Part shown: positions 34,404-45,555 of the stretch, piece after piece
Position numbering within the stretch: position 1 is the first letter of the stretch
Layout: each line of letters begins with the position of its first letter
DNA from: Bimastos eiseni
Taxonomy: Eukaryota > Annelida > Clitellata > Crassiclitellata > Lumbricidae
Length of the DNA stretch: 64,000 nt
NCBI GenBank assembly: GCA_959347315.1
Contig: OY365809.1
Coordinates: 2,204,806-2,268,805, forward strand
Direction of reading: 5' to 3'
The notes under the pieces: generated by a model
Seen by the model: the letters and a program-made list of their open reading frames with translations, nothing else
What the model was told of the DNA's origin: nothing
The model's database searches: none
Position numbers and translations under genes: made by a program

Positions 34404-35225
34404 CAGGGGTCTCCAAAGTTTTCCAGCGGGAGGCTCCAATGCTGACTTTTCAAGCTCCGCGGGCCAACACTACAAAAACTGAAATTTACCAAAAAACGCG
34501 TATGAATAACTGCAAACGGACTATTTATTCATAAGGTGCGATGCATTACAGAATTTTAATGCTGAATAACAATACCAATTAACATGGTTTATTGTTAGTC
34601 CTGATTAGTGTGAGAAACATGAAATTGATGCATTTCTGACATAATTCTATCCAACTGTGGTTCAAAGTAAGTGGTTCCAATCATAAGTAAGGCATTCAAA
34701 TGTTCATCAAACAGTGTCTTTTCGTTTGGCTTAATGACAAAATATTTCACATTGCACTGTTCCTTAAAACCCCTACACTCGCAGTCAATTTTTCCTTTTC
34801 TTCCTTGAATCGACATTTATGAAATGGAAAATTCCAGAAGATAAAATATTTACTTGTTTTGAAATATTTATCTAATCCCGAACTACAACGATGACCCCCT
34901 ATTAACGCAAACAGTTCTATTTTACGCATAGACTCATAGACAAAAAAAGACATCACAAAAGGATAAAGTAAAATACGCACAGTCCCCATTTCTATAAACA
35001 GCGACATGGATTTGAGCAATATGCATGTTAGAGTACAGCGGTATTAAAATGATCAAAAAGAAGTAATTGGGCATATATTACTTGACAGATTTCAGTACGA
35101 CTGGCGCATGTTTCCATTGTTTTAATTTTCCCAATATATTTTGCTTTTCAAGGAGAGTTCCGCGGGCTGGATTAGAGTCCTTAACGGGCCGAATCTGACC
35201 CGCCGGTCGTTCTTGGAGACCTCTG
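34404..35225 (-). mobile_element. hAT transposon, internally deleted
   Basis: The terminal inverted repeats CAGGGGTCTCCAA and CAGAGGTCTCCAA begin with CAG, as in hAT elements. The flanks carry an 8-bp target duplication, AACTATGG (34396-34403) and AACTATGA (35226-35233). Length 822 bp. It carries only a transposase remnant on the minus strand. Confidence 0.85.
34595..34816 (-). pseudogene. hAT transposase remnant, N-terminus joined to C-terminus
   Basis: The minus-strand frame reads GRKGKIDCECRGFKEQ and VKYFVIKPNEK, the N-terminal start of GTF2IRD2/ZBED5-type hAT transposases (before the BED finger). It passes directly into DEHLNALLMIGTTYFEPQLD and QFHVSH, which is the C-terminus of the same proteins. 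The catalytic core and most of the protein are missing. This is how an internal deletion makes a non-autonomous element. Family resemblance is from memory of the motifs. Confidence 0.7.
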
Positions 35226-35344
35226 AACTATGATACCAAAATATTTACATACGGCCCCGTAAGGTATCTACTAAGAGGCGAGCAAGTATGATGTTATATG
35301 TCATTAATAGCGAATGATGTTTAACAGATAGCAAAATTGTTACA

Positions 35345-35940
35345 GTGTTCATTAATGTAATGTAATCAAGCATTTATATAGCGCCGCTCAAATTAGCAGC
35401 GCTCTTAACGGGCGTCTGAGCGCGGGAAAAGAAAGGTCTTAAGGCGTTTCCGAAACTGACAAGGTGAGAGGGTGAGTAACTCCAGGCGCAGGGACTGTGG
35501 AGGACAGTTCCAAGCTGAAGGGCCAACATAGGCAAAGCTCTGCTTCTGGGCCGTGTCAGAGCGCAGGCGCGTGACAACAAGAAAGCCGCGAGTGGAAGAT
35601 TGCAAGGAAGCCCTTGCAGGTAAAGAGGACACCGAGGTGCAGAAAGATCTTAGGTATGTCGGAGCTACCCCAAAGTAGGCAGTTGCGAATAAAGGAAACG
35701 GTTTTAAACTGCATACGCTGTTGAACAGGAAGCCAATGAAGTGTATCCCGAATGAAGCATGAAATATTGGCCCGTTTTGGAATGCCACCTATCAGACGAG
35801 CAGCGGCATTAAGAATAGACTGAAGTTTGAAAGAATTTGCTTAAGAAAGACCTATGTAAACAGCATTTCCAATGTCCACCCGAGTACATATCATGGCAAA
35901 AGTTAGGGTTCGCAAGGTCTTAAGGCTAGGGTGGGCTAGA
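35345..35940 (-). mobile_element. L2-like LINE C-terminus and 3' end
   Basis: The minus-strand frames give LQSILNAAARLIGGIPKRAN, GVAPTYLRSFCTSVSSLPAR, SFAYVGPSAWNCPPQSLRLE and FRKRLKTFLFP. This is a well-preserved C-terminal region of an L2-like LINE, with at least one stop (near 35842) and one frameshift. It ends in 'gcgctatataaatgcttgat' in minus sense. Confidence 0.85.
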
Positions 35941-36635
35941 GTTTTAATCAATTAGGTTACTTGTTTATTTCCTGTATACCACAAATCTGTTTCATGAATA
36001 ATATATACATCAATATACATATATAAGTGTATATATATATACTTATATATAAGCAAAAGTCGCCGTTGAGGAGTTGTTTGTACATTGGGGTTGTCAGTTC
36101 CGGCATGTGCTTTTGTGGATAAAGAGTGAGTTGGATCGAATAATTTCGTCTATTTAGGATTGAAAAAAACCCACTCTTCTTTATTATTAGGCATTTATTG
36201 ACCAGACATTAATCGAGTGCACTGGGTCAGTTTTCCAGATTGAAGCCAAGGCGTTGTTAGTACCCAATTGAACTGAACCAGAGAAGGATTTGCTCTATGT
36301 ATTTACACAGAAACCGTATCATTAAGTGAGTCTTAAAGACGCAAACTATCCGCGTCACAAAGCAGGAGTAAGAACTCGTCGGAAAACTTTCAAACAAGTC
36401 ATCTACAAGAAAGACAGAAGTTAGCGGCAACAGTTCGCACAGTTCCTTTGCCATTAAGGAAATCTTTATATCTAAAAATTGGGCGATAAACACTATACAG
36501 TTGAATGCTGTTGTTGAAAACAAAGAAACAAAAAAGATGTCAAATTGGTTTCATCTGTTGAACAGCAAGACAGCTTGCTTAGAAATTTAATTGCGAGTTA
36601 TTTGGAAATCTAAAACTTGAGCAAATGTCTGGATC
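35940..36635. other. intergenic stretch
   Basis: A short AT palindrome at 36005-36050 ('atatacttatatataag'). No gene or repeat family recognised. Confidence 0.5.
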
Positions 36636-36639
36636 GCTA

Positions 36640-36718
36640 CAGTTTAGCGACGCTTTGTGATAACAGGGATCATCAGCGTAGCCCTCCTTCTTTATCAAGA
36701 CTTGGGACTGACACTGTT
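36640..36718 (-). repeat. M2 dispersed repeat
   Basis: Reverse copy from 'cagtttagcgacgctttgtg' to 'cttgggactgacactg'. A forward M1 motif ('ttttcaaggtgtctgtgg') follows at 36779. Confidence 0.75.
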
Positions 36719-36829
36719 GGACTGCAAGCAGTGCCGTAAGTTAGGATACCTTGTTTGCACAGCATTGATTAAGCGCATTTTCAAGGTGTCTGTGGAAATT
36801 GAAAGGTGCTGAGAGCCTATTACAACCTA

Positions 36830-36985
36830 TCATCTGACCTGCGCTCTCTCTCACGCGACCTGTCTGGCTCTTTCTGTAAACTTTCCAGGACTTTCCTCTT
36901 TGTCAATGCCTGGGGAGTGGCGCCTTTGAATAATTTTTTGAGGCGCTACATAAATTGCAGTGATTGATTTATTGATGTATTGCTA
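36830..36985 (+). mobile_element. L2-like LINE 3' end
   Basis: 'actttccaggactttcctct', 'ggcgcctttgaataat' and 'ggcgctacataaattgcagt', with a GATT tail. The counterpart at 46.64 kb is clearly paralogous, flanks included. Confidence 0.65.
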
Positions 36986-37044
36986 TTGCAAGGTTCTATC
37001 GCAAGAAGAGCTTAACCAACATCTACGACGCACAGAATCGCCAG

Positions 37045-37420
37045 ATGCTTTATATAGCCACAATTAATAACGTTTTAAAGGGGTCTAAGGAGTTATCTCT
37101 TTTATTTAACTTATTTTATTTAAATTTACTATTTAACTTTACTTGGCAATCTTCAAGACTTTGGTAAACCCGAGTTTCTTTTGTTTTGCAAATGTCAGGC
37201 ACTTGCCTATTCACGTGCGTTGCGTTGAATCAAAGAGGTTGTCCAAATGGTAGCCCAGTGGAGGCCAAGGTCCGCTTTGCATTTAGTAAGAAGGGGAAGA
37301 GTAGCTGGCAATGCGGGTGCTGCCCAGAGGCGAAAGTTAGACTCCGGACGATCGGAAGATTCACTTTGTAACTAGACACCTTTAACTATGTTGTAGCCAT
37401 GTCTATATAAATGCTAATAT
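37045..37420 (+). mobile_element. M1-family element with facing ends
   Basis: Left end: 'gctttatatagccac' leading to 'gttttaaaggggtctaag'. Right end in inverse sense: 'ctagacacctttaac' leading to 'gtctatataaatgc'. The imperfect inverted ends of about 40 bp enclose about 290 bp. The region 37180-37540 is paralogous to 47740-48090. No coding content. Confidence 0.5.
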
Positions 37421-37949
37421 CCGTATAATATTCAGACTACAACGAAATTGACGGATTCGGACTGAACGACACAGAAGATGTGGATAAACAATAAAGATTA
37501 GTTAACTGAACAGTAGAAGGCTCGGGTTGTATCAGTTTACTCGGGGCCTCAGCCATTTAGCCCAATGGGCAATATGACCATGGGCAGACTACGCTTCTAG
37601 ATATCTTTGCAATTTAATGCTATAGCTCTCCTCTTCTCTTTTGGTCTTCTTCGCTCTACTTTCCGTCTGGGTCAAAGGTGGAGGTAGCCATAATCCGTAC
37701 TTAAATCTCAACAGTGCCGCAATTACTGCAAAACTGAAACGAAAAACCGAACAAGGAAGGAATTCAGATCGTTCCTGAGGCGTGGTTCAGCGTTGGATAT
37801 CGCTCGGTTGGAGAACTTGAGATGAGAAGTAACAGGAGGAGGATCGGATAGCCTCAATTCTTACAAAGCAGAATTCGTTATGACATGTCTTTCTGACTAA
37901 ATTAAGAAAAGCTCTGATCACTCAATAGAACTCTGCGCTAGCTGCTCGT

Positions 37950-38165
37950 CCCCTGTCTCCCTCTTATGCCTCGGTCCATAATCTCGGCGTTACCTTTGAT
38001 ATTCATATCTCTTTCTCTAACCACATCTCCAACCTCTTCATACTCACAAGCATTACCTCCTCCTCACCAGGCCCATGCTAAACTTCAAAACTACCGCCAC
38101 CATTGACCACTCCAATCTCGATGTCTGCAATCCCATTTTCCTGAACTTAGAAATCACAAGGCTTC
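37950..38165 (+). mobile_element. L2/CR1-like LINE fragment (RT thumb)
   Basis: The frame SVHNLGVTFDIHISFSNHIS corresponds to the 'VRNLGVxFDxxLxFxxHI' block. After a frameshift, DHSNLDVCNPIFLNL corresponds to 'SRLDYCNSLLxGLP'. Stops are present. Confidence 0.7.
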
Positions 38166-38219
38166 GTCGGAGTTTGTCTATCGATTAAATCACATGTAAC
38201 TCAAAATCGTTATAAAACC

Positions 38220-38850
38220 TGCATTTATATAGCTGCGAGTGGAAACGTTTGAAGGTGTCGTGAATAGGCTCTAAGTAATCGGGTTCTCTTTCCAATGAAA
38301 CCAAATCACTAAACCCATGTTAACCCTTACTCAAATTATTATATCCAACGCATTAAAATTGGCCGCTCCCAGCGGCCTCAGGAGTGTTAAGATTTAAGGA
38401 GAGGAGAACTGTTCAGTCATCAATCTTTGTAGGACACTTCATTAACGAATGTGTTCGCCATCTTTAATTTATTCTTTAGTTTTTTCATTTTTAAGACTTT
38501 CTTTCTTTCCATTATACCAATGATGTTTGTCAATAAACATATTTCAGTGCAACCAGTCAGCCATTCAGAACCTCTTGGTGACACCTGGTGACTGATTGAA
38601 TAACCGTGGTTTCTATTTGAAACGAAGTTGTCTCTTCTTTAATCCAACATTTTGCAATGTTCAGTAAGGTTTTCATAAGGCGCTAAGCAAATGACCATAA
38701 CATACAATTTATACTTACGTTTCAATTAATCATTCGACAACAGTATGGCTCATCGCTCGCAGGCGTCTGAATGCCTTTCCAATCACTTTTATAACATGGA
38801 GTCAACTCATGTTCGTTGGAATTCCGCGTTTATAAGGCATCGTAAAATAA
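38220..38850 (+). mobile_element. M1-family element (module B copy 3)
   Basis: 'gcatttatatagctgcgag', a decayed M1 ('gaaggtgtcgtgaatagg'), 'gtcaataaacatatttcagt', 'gacacctggtgactgattga' and 'ggcgtctgaatgcctttcc' follow the same order as at 24.6 kb. Confidence 0.5.
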
Positions 38851-39171
38851 TATTTTAAAGGTTTCTAACAAAAGCGCTATAATCAATTGCTTACTATATG
38901 TATAGTATACCCGGTGTTTATAGATTGTAGATTCATCAACTCTTGGAAATCTCTTCCATTCTATTCTTCAATGTCATCTGTCCATTTCCTATATGGGCAT
39001 TATTCTATTCCATTTGATCCACCCATTCTTCCAACACCCAGCGTTCGCAGCCTTTCATCATCTTTCAGCCTGCAGATATGCCTGAACGAACTTCACAACT
39101 TAGGCACCTTTAAATCGTTTGTTTCTGAATATACAAAGTACAATTTGTACACACCTCGTACCGCTTGCATC

Positions 39172-39253
39172 CCAGCATTGCCAGTCACAAGCCCAGATAA
39201 AGGAGGGTGACGCCAGTGATCATTGCTATCACGCAGTGTCGTTAGACTGCAAC
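39172..39253 (+). repeat. M2 dispersed repeat
   Basis: Forward copy, 'agcattgccagtcacaagcc' to 'agtgtcgttagactgcaacc'. A reverse M1 motif ('ttaggcacctttaaatcg') lies about 70 bp upstream. Confidence 0.75.
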
Positions 39254-39345
39254 CAACACCGCAATCGAATGATTTCCTCAGTAATCAAATTCAACTACGC
39301 GTCTTCAATGTTTGCACTCTTACGTTTCGGTTCCTCCATCATCAC

Positions 39346-41194
39346 CAGTGGCGTAGCGAGGGTGGGTCGAGGGGGCGAACCGCACAGGTGGCACTTTTCG
39401 TAAAAAATAAATGAAAAAAATATTTGTTGTATTAGTTGCTTCTTCAAGATTATTTTGTTGTCTAAACCTGGCACAATGCTTTTTAGCTTTTACACGACTT
39501 AAAGCTAACAACATACTATATACCGAAGTAACATTGACATAATCGAATAGCAAATAGCGTTTATACACATCAGAGCAGTCCTCAGGTAATTTGGCGCTCT
39601 AGGCAGTCATCTATATAAGAGCGACCCCATAACCGTTGCAAAAACAGTAAGATGTGACAAAAAATGGAGTCAGGCAAGCACTGCACGAGGCATATTAAAA
39701 TGTTTTTAGTCAAAATATATAGACGATTAAGGCTCAGAAAAATTAACAGGGAAAGAGCAGGAAATTCGATAAGGTGTTAAGAGATTGAATATCGTTACTG
39801 AAATTGGCTCAAAACTAGTTTTTAACAACTAATCCATAAATTTCTTTTTTGTATCATCATAAAATTTTATTCATGAATCTCCGCATAATCCCTAAAACTT
39901 GACGCCCTAGACGGCTTAATATGTCGCCTATGCCAGGAACCGACCCTGATAAACATGGCGCATAAAGATAATTTAGACAGTATTATTATTAATACATTTA
40001 TTTCATTCGATAGGTGCGAAAGTAATAGCAAAACTAAATAAACTAGCGTCCTCTTGCGATTAATATAACACAAATTTGTAGCCAATAAGAAAATCTGCGC
40101 TGTTTTTTTAATATTTATTAGTTTCATCCAAACTAGAATCAACTTACCGACTAAATATGTTTACACTAACATTGGTTATAAATAAAAAATATTCATGTAC
40201 TTTGTGATTTTTTAATTTGTGCGTTTATTTGATTAAATTGGCTGCGTTTAGTAGCGGAAGTATCTGGGAAGTAGGACTGCCCCGCAGTGCCAAGTGCATT
40301 CAACCTATTTCCATGTTGTTGATATTTTAGTTTATTTGGAATGAAAGCATGAAACCGTTCCGTATCCGTAGTCTGTATGACAAGTTACCAGAGGTGTAAC
40401 AAGCGGGGACCAGAAGGGGCAACGGCCCCCCAGTTTCAAAACTGGGGGCAAAGGCCCCCCAGTACTAATGCTCAGTGCCTCCATGCATCCCTTAATTGGT
40501 TCTATTTTATGTTTATCCAATGGCTTTTAAAGTTTACCTTTGTTAATATAATTTGTGCCCCCACCATTATTCAATGGAGGGGGGGTCAAAATTCAAAGTG
40601 GGGGGGAGCAAAAAACATTTTCTCCGCATCGCGCAATATTTTAGAAATTATGTCCCCACACTTTTCAAAACCTTGTTACACCTCTGCAAGTTACCAGTTA
40701 TTAGTCTATTCTAATTAAAATACTTACTATAGTCTCATCATGATTATATGATATTATTTGCTTTTCAATATGTAGAGAGAAGGAGTAAAATTTTTACTGT
40801 TTCGGTTTAATTTTGTGTGAACTTAATAATTTTCGATCTAGCCTGCAAGACGTTTGATAACTTTATTGTGAAGCTTGCTTTTTTATTTGCTCTATAAATG
40901 GTTTATTTCTTCGTTATACTGTCTCATTCTATTTTCTTTTTAAAAATTAAATGATAACGCATTTTCAGTAGACAAACAGTTTCAATTCTGATAGCTGATG
41001 CTGTTACTAACCGCATATTGTATACATAATGAATTGAATACCGAATAGAATAATCATAGTGTATATAATGAAAATACTCAAACCAGGCGTCTACTCTTAT
41101 GCCTATGTCCCTTTGTGCATATCCCGGAATATGAACCAGAATAAAGTAATGGAAATAATTGACATGGGCGGCATTTTGCCTCGATACGCCACTG
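39346..41194. mobile_element. hAT-type element, 1.85 kb, non-autonomous
   Basis: The terminal inverted repeats CAGTGGCGTAGCGAGG and CAGTGGCGTATCGAGG differ at one base. 8-bp target duplication ATCATCAC (39338-39345) and ATCATCAT (41195-41202). No transposase motif was found inside. A younger hAT MITE (40389-40686) is inserted in it. Confidence 0.85.
40389..40686. mobile_element. hAT-type MITE, 298 bp, nested
   Basis: Perfect 15-bp terminal inverted repeats CAGAGGTGTAACAAG and a perfect 8-bp target duplication CAAGTTAC (40381-40388 and 40687-40694). G- and C-rich runs mark its inner part. It interrupts the element at 39346-41194, so it is the later insertion. Confidence 0.93.
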
Positions 41195-41503
41195 ATCATC
41201 ATTCCAAATTTGACGTAGGCCTGTAATAGTATTATAGCATCATGGTCGTCCTGCATTGCTACAGTTAACAACGACGTCGTTAGATGGCGGCACATGGTAA
41301 CAATTGATTACATAGGCTCAGATGTGAAACAGACTTATTTTATATTCCAATATGTTATAATGACATTTGACTTAGTTATGAATTGCATTATATTATATAC
41401 TTTCATATTTCGAAGTAACTTTTCTGTGAATGGCCGAATTAAATAGTTATTACCGTTAGTCAGATTTGTCATTGAAGACTTTTTTTTAGATACGCATGCA
41501 CGC

Positions 41504-41510
41504 TATAAAA
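41504..41510 (+). promoter_or_regulatory. TATA box upstream of U2-like RNA
   Basis: 'tataaaa' lies 29 bp before the first base matching U2 snRNA, the usual TATA-to-start spacing for RNA polymerase II. Its function is inferred from position only. Confidence 0.35.
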
Positions 41511-41532
41511 GACCTCAGGATAATACGTCGTT

Positions 41533-41721
41533 ATCGCTTCTTAACCTTTTGGCTAAGATGAAAGTGTTTACTTACTTGTCAGCTTAAAACCTGATACGTA
41601 CATTAACCACGGCAGCGTGATCAGATTAATCCCTGATCCGCTATCCCTGGTTTTAGTACGAGAAGCTACGGGAGACGCTACGGTATCCTCCGGCTTCTCA
41701 ATCTCCCCACTAAGGGAGATA
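41533..41721 (+). ncRNA. U2-snRNA-like unit with five hairpins
   Basis: It begins ATCGCTTCTT, then CCTTTTGGCTAAGATGAAA, and then 'gtcagcttaaaacctgatac', closely following the 5' third of U2 snRNA. Possible stems: CTTAACC/GGCTAAG (U2 stem I, with matching changes on both arms); GTCAG/CTGAT (stem II); GATCAG/CTGATC flanked by GCG/CGC; GAGAAGC/GCTTCTC with inner CGG/CCG; and ATCTCCC/GGGAGAT. The total of 189 bp is the length of U2. The branch-site recognition string GTAGTA reads GTTTAC, and there is no canonical Sm site (closest is 'ggttttag' at 41649). It cannot be a normal U2. It could be a U2-derived repeat, a pseudogene, or a distinct small RNA. Confidence 0.5.
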
Positions 41722-41924
41722 ATCAAAACAAAAGTAAAACAGCCTAGGTCTACTACTTTCCGGGCTTTCTGGTTCGTAACATTCCCTCCTGGCGCATCTC
41801 TGCAGAGTGGGTCTTCGGCTGTTTGCTAGGGTGCTCAAAGGTAGAAAGACTAGAAGTTGAATGAAACCTCCGATCAACCAAGAAAACAAAAGTTGTTACA
41901 AGCAGGTAGTGTTAGACCGTAAGG

Positions 41925-42010
41925 CAGTGCTGTCCAACATGCGGATCGCCCGTGGGTGGATTTTAAGTGGCCCGCTGTGGCATGCAGAATCAGCAATTTA
42001 AAAAAAATGA
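41925..42010 (+). mobile_element. possible hAT left end
   Basis: 'cagtgctgtccaacatgcgg' and nearby 'ggcccgctgtgg' resemble the ends of hAT MITEs. No matching inverted end is found downstream, so it is solo or truncated. Confidence 0.35.
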
Positions 42011-42519
42011 AGTAAAGACAAGTCACTTGCCTATTTTCATACTTGGCTCATCAACATGATGATAATCATCATTGTCAATATGTCATTGCTATCCTCAAAA
42101 ATAATCACCATAAACATCGTCGTCGTACCCAGTTTATTTTTTGCGGTTGGTATATCACCAGTTTGCATTGCTACATCCACATGGTAGGCCTAGAGCTAAT
42201 TCGATTTCACACCAAATGTCAGGTTCCCCATTAAATTTTAACCGCTCTTTGTAGGTTGTTGTAGTGCGATGGTATAGCAGGCCCCCGATTTACACCCTAG
42301 AAACATATTCCTTAGTACTCAGAAATTTTGCAAAACAAAATAGGTCATGGCGATGTCCATGACATCAGGATGCCAAAATCTGTAAAAATATTGACTTTAT
42401 CTGTAGAAATAAAAGAATTTCTCAGTTTCCCGATTTTCGGGGTTTTCGGGTTCCCATTTCCCCGACTATCAAATCAACAGCGAGTGGAGCAGGTGGAGTA
42501 GCAGTAGTAATACTGGTTC

Positions 42520-42596
42520 CAGTTTAGCAACAATGTATGATGTTACATATCATTAGCGTCGCCCTCTTCACTTATCCAGACTTGAGACTGACGCTG
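42520..42596 (-). repeat. M2 dispersed repeat
   Basis: Reverse copy, 'cagtttagcaacaatgtatg' to 'cttgagactgacgctg'; the CG positions are partly decayed. Confidence 0.65.
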
Positions 42597-42756
42597 TATA
42601 TCGATCCAAACATCAAGTTGCTTCTATATTCTTAGTAACTTTCGTTCAATGATTGAAAGAGCTGCAATTTGCCAATATAATTTTTGACGACAACGGATTG
42701 CTTTGTAATGAGGTGCCGTTGGCTGATAAATGTAATTAATTTGTGTCAACGACGGT

Positions 42757-42872
42757 TCCCGGACAATTCGGCGCCGGACAGTTCGGCGCGGACAATTCGG
42801 TGCCGGGATCGTTCGGCGTCGAACAATTCGGCGTTGGACAATTCGGCGCCGGACAATTCGGCGCCGGATGAG
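42757..42872 (+). repeat. 15-bp GACAA tandem array (GGCGCC type)
   Basis: About seven units of 'ggacaattcggcgcc' type, several with an intact GGCGCC palindrome. It ends 'cggatgagtttg', matching 'cggatgaggttg' after the array at 15.6 kb. Its arrangement suggests one end of a mobile element; no partner end is seen nearby. Confidence 0.7.
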
Positions 42873-43009
42873 TTTGTAAGTGTATTTAGACCAGATTTCA
42901 GTAAGCTATGTAGCAACTGGTATTTTTAAAATGTTCAGAATGGGAGCGAAATAGAATTCTCCATATTATCCAGCACATGTCTGGTTATTAATAGAGACTG
43001 GCGAAGACA

Positions 43010-43165
43010 ATAGGAAAAAAATACTGACTTTGTCTTAATTTTCCATCAATTCTTATATTGCAACAGTGCCTTTCAGTTCAAATAATTCAGTGCAATCCTC
43101 CAAAATCTCTCGATTGATTGAATTATTGTAGTATCCAATTAAAACGACACTGTCGCATAAGAAAA
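43010..43165 (+). mobile_element. M1-family fragment (module B copy 4)
   Basis: 'attgcaacagtgcctttcag', 'cagtgcaatcctccaaaatc' and 'ttgattgaattattgtagta' match the later half of module B. The M1 motif itself is missing. Confidence 0.45.
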
Positions 43166-43289
43166 TTATTAGCGTCGTCCATTTCCTGAATCCGGTCGTG
43201 TCATAATGCAGTAGTGGCTACTTGAATGGATCTAAGTGAGCGATTAGTCCAGCATTGTCTTTGACGTACTGCGCTCATCAGGCTACTTC

Positions 43290-43465
43290 CTTTTAGCCCG
43301 GTCCCCATAAAAATGTTTGTCAATCGAGGGCATTCCAGGCCTTCCACGATTCCTCTTCCGTTCAACAAGACCTGTCATCAGACTGCCCTCAATGTTGTCC
43401 CATGGTTGTAACTTGTCTCATAATATGTCCGAAGTAGCGCAGTTTTCATGCCTGGACGTGTTGCA
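43290..43465 (-). mobile_element. LINE C-terminal fragment (RYFGH type)
   Basis: The minus-strand frames give KLRYFGHIMRQ and, after a shift, RKRNRGRPGMPSID. Same family as the plus-strand copy at 57825-58165. Confidence 0.7.
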
Positions 43466-44005
43466 ACAGTTCATTTCTGGCCTCTGCCAATTCGTATACT
43501 CGCTTGTTGGTCATTCTTTGCGTCAAGAAACTCAATGGCTTCGTTCTCAATTTACCAAATATTCATTTCATGCATGTTTTAACTTTGTACAGAAGAGATA
43601 CTTCTATTTTCTAAAGTATTTGTCAGACATTCATGTTCAGCCGAAATGACGAGTGATCCTTACTATGGGTTTACTGCTTCGTCAGAAGAAGGTCACTAAT
43701 GCGTCTAGGAATGACACAAATATATATTTTCAGAAACAGCGTTTTAGGGGTGTCTAGACATGAAATGTAAAATATAATATTTTCTTGTAGCAAGCGCACA
43801 TAGCTTCGATCCTGTTCATTTTCAATGAGAGTCTGATTGAGTGAGATCCTTTACCACCGCTCATCCTTTTTGTATGAACACCCCACCATTTACACTCCCC
43901 GTGCAAACCCGGGATTTAAATCTCACTGAAAATTGGACACGAAGTTTATGGACATATTACAGCCTTTATCGTGAACAGAAATTGCGTGGATATAGTGCTA
44001 TTATT
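43465..44005. other. intergenic stretch
   Basis: An M1-like motif ('gttttaggggtgtctagac') at 43740. No gene recognised. Confidence 0.45.
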
Positions 44006-44009
44006 ATTA

Positions 44010-44275
44010 TTACAGTAATTTTATGTAGCGCCTCTTCAAGTTTGCCTATTCAGTTGCGCTCCCAGCTCAACCTCGGCCGAACAGAACAATCTTAGGAGCA
44101 GTGAGAAACGAGGCAGACTTATTAATAGGTATTTTTCGAAGTGTGGTAGGGATCCCATTCCATGTAACAGGACCAGCCACTGAGAAGGCGCGGTGTTGTC
44201 TGATGATAGTAGTCTGGGAACGGGGCACAGGAAGTACGGCTTTTGCAGCTGCACACATGCAGAGCTTAATACTAC
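44010..44275 (-). mobile_element. L2-like LINE C-terminus and 3' end
   Basis: Minus-strand frame RQHRAFSVAGPVTWNGIPT, then a truncated tail and 'gaggcgctacataaaat' with ATTATT units at 44010-44025. Confidence 0.75.
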
Positions 44276-44594
44276 AGATTTATTTGTTGTGAAAATATAC
44301 AGCGTATAAAGAATGGCTGCGTGGCTCTCTTTATTTAATCTAGTACTTGAACACCTTTAAATCGTTATTGTTGAGACTATATAAAAGCAATTTCTACCCA
44401 TAGGATCCACTTTATTTAGGCTGCTTTAAGGAATTTGGAAGCTTGAAAAGAGACGTTTAGGGAAAATAAAAAATAGTTTGAACGTGTGTGGGCATGGATT
44501 CATTCGTCCAATGAGATTGATTAGCAGATCTAACTGGATGACGTGAATTTCACAATATTTCAGTATTTTTATTGTTGCAGCTAATTTTAGGCTA

Positions 44595-44745
44595 TATATA
44601 TATATATATATATAAATAGAGAGAGAGAGAGCGATATACAGACAGACAGACAGATCGAGACAGACAGACAGAGACAGATAGAGACAGAGAGAGGCAGAGA
44701 GAGAGAGAGAGGAAGAGGGGGGAGAGAGAGCGAGTCAGAGAGCGA
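44595..44745. repeat. compound TA / GA / GACA microsatellite
   Basis: (TA)n, then (GA)n, then GACA and GAGA mixtures. Confidence 0.92.
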
Positions 44746-45555
44746 GACTAATTGCCAATTTTTTTATAGTACTGTAGTTAATTGTTCCCGGGACTTCTAC
44801 AGGTATGTCCGTTTAAGCAGACTGCTTCCAATAATCCCTTGGGGATAATATTCAGTTATCTTGGGAAGAAACAATTTCATTAATTATTTTATTTATTTGG
44901 TTCTTATTTGATTAGATAATTAATTTAATTAATTCAATTAATTTACAATTTAGTCTTAGTGCAACAGACCTACAAGAAAGGCCTTCTCTCACGAGAATAA
45001 TTGCTTGATAGAATCTAACTTGCACATTACACCGGTAAGTAGATGATAATGAACTTTCTAAGCCCATCATACGAAGGCCTACAGCAACTCCTGTCGGTCA
45101 TGAAAGTCTTGATATATGAGAAAATGGTTGGTCAAATAAGTCAGATGAAGAAGTGTTTTATTGTTGCCGACGGCACGTACGACAGCATCAAGAAGGAATC
45201 AACGGTGTTGCTAGGTCATTAAAGGGGCGTCTATTCCCCAATGAGTGATGTAGGCAAAAATCTCGGTCTCAAGAGCCAGGAAGGCAAGATAGTCCCACTT
45301 AAGACGCAAAAAATGTCCCAGCCCTATATGAAATTGAAGGCATTTGCGTCTGTATCCCTCCTATCTGGACGCCTCTGGGTCACTACGTAGACATGGACGA
45401 TTGCGGCCTTCCGTAACTAGCTCGAGCGACTTGTCAATGTCTCTTGTTTTGGAGAAAGTTCAGGAACGTAGCCACGTGAATTGATATTTGATGCATTGAC
45501 AGAAGCAACCAGATACATTGTCTGGGTATCGGGACAATGCTAGATGGAGTTGGGA
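44745..45555. other. intergenic stretch
   Basis: 44880-44950 is rich in AATTAATT-type units. The rest is unrecognised; it may be the decayed upstream part of the minus-strand LINE that follows. Confidence 0.4.

Noticed and set aside
39572..39930. A further nested transposon suggested by 'ggcgctctaggcag' and 'cgccctagacggc'
   Set aside because: The two strings are in direct, not inverted, orientation and no target duplication is visible.
41533..41721. A functional U2 snRNA gene
   Set aside because: The branch-site pairing sequence and a canonical Sm site are missing, so it cannot do the U2 job. Kept only as a U2-like unit.
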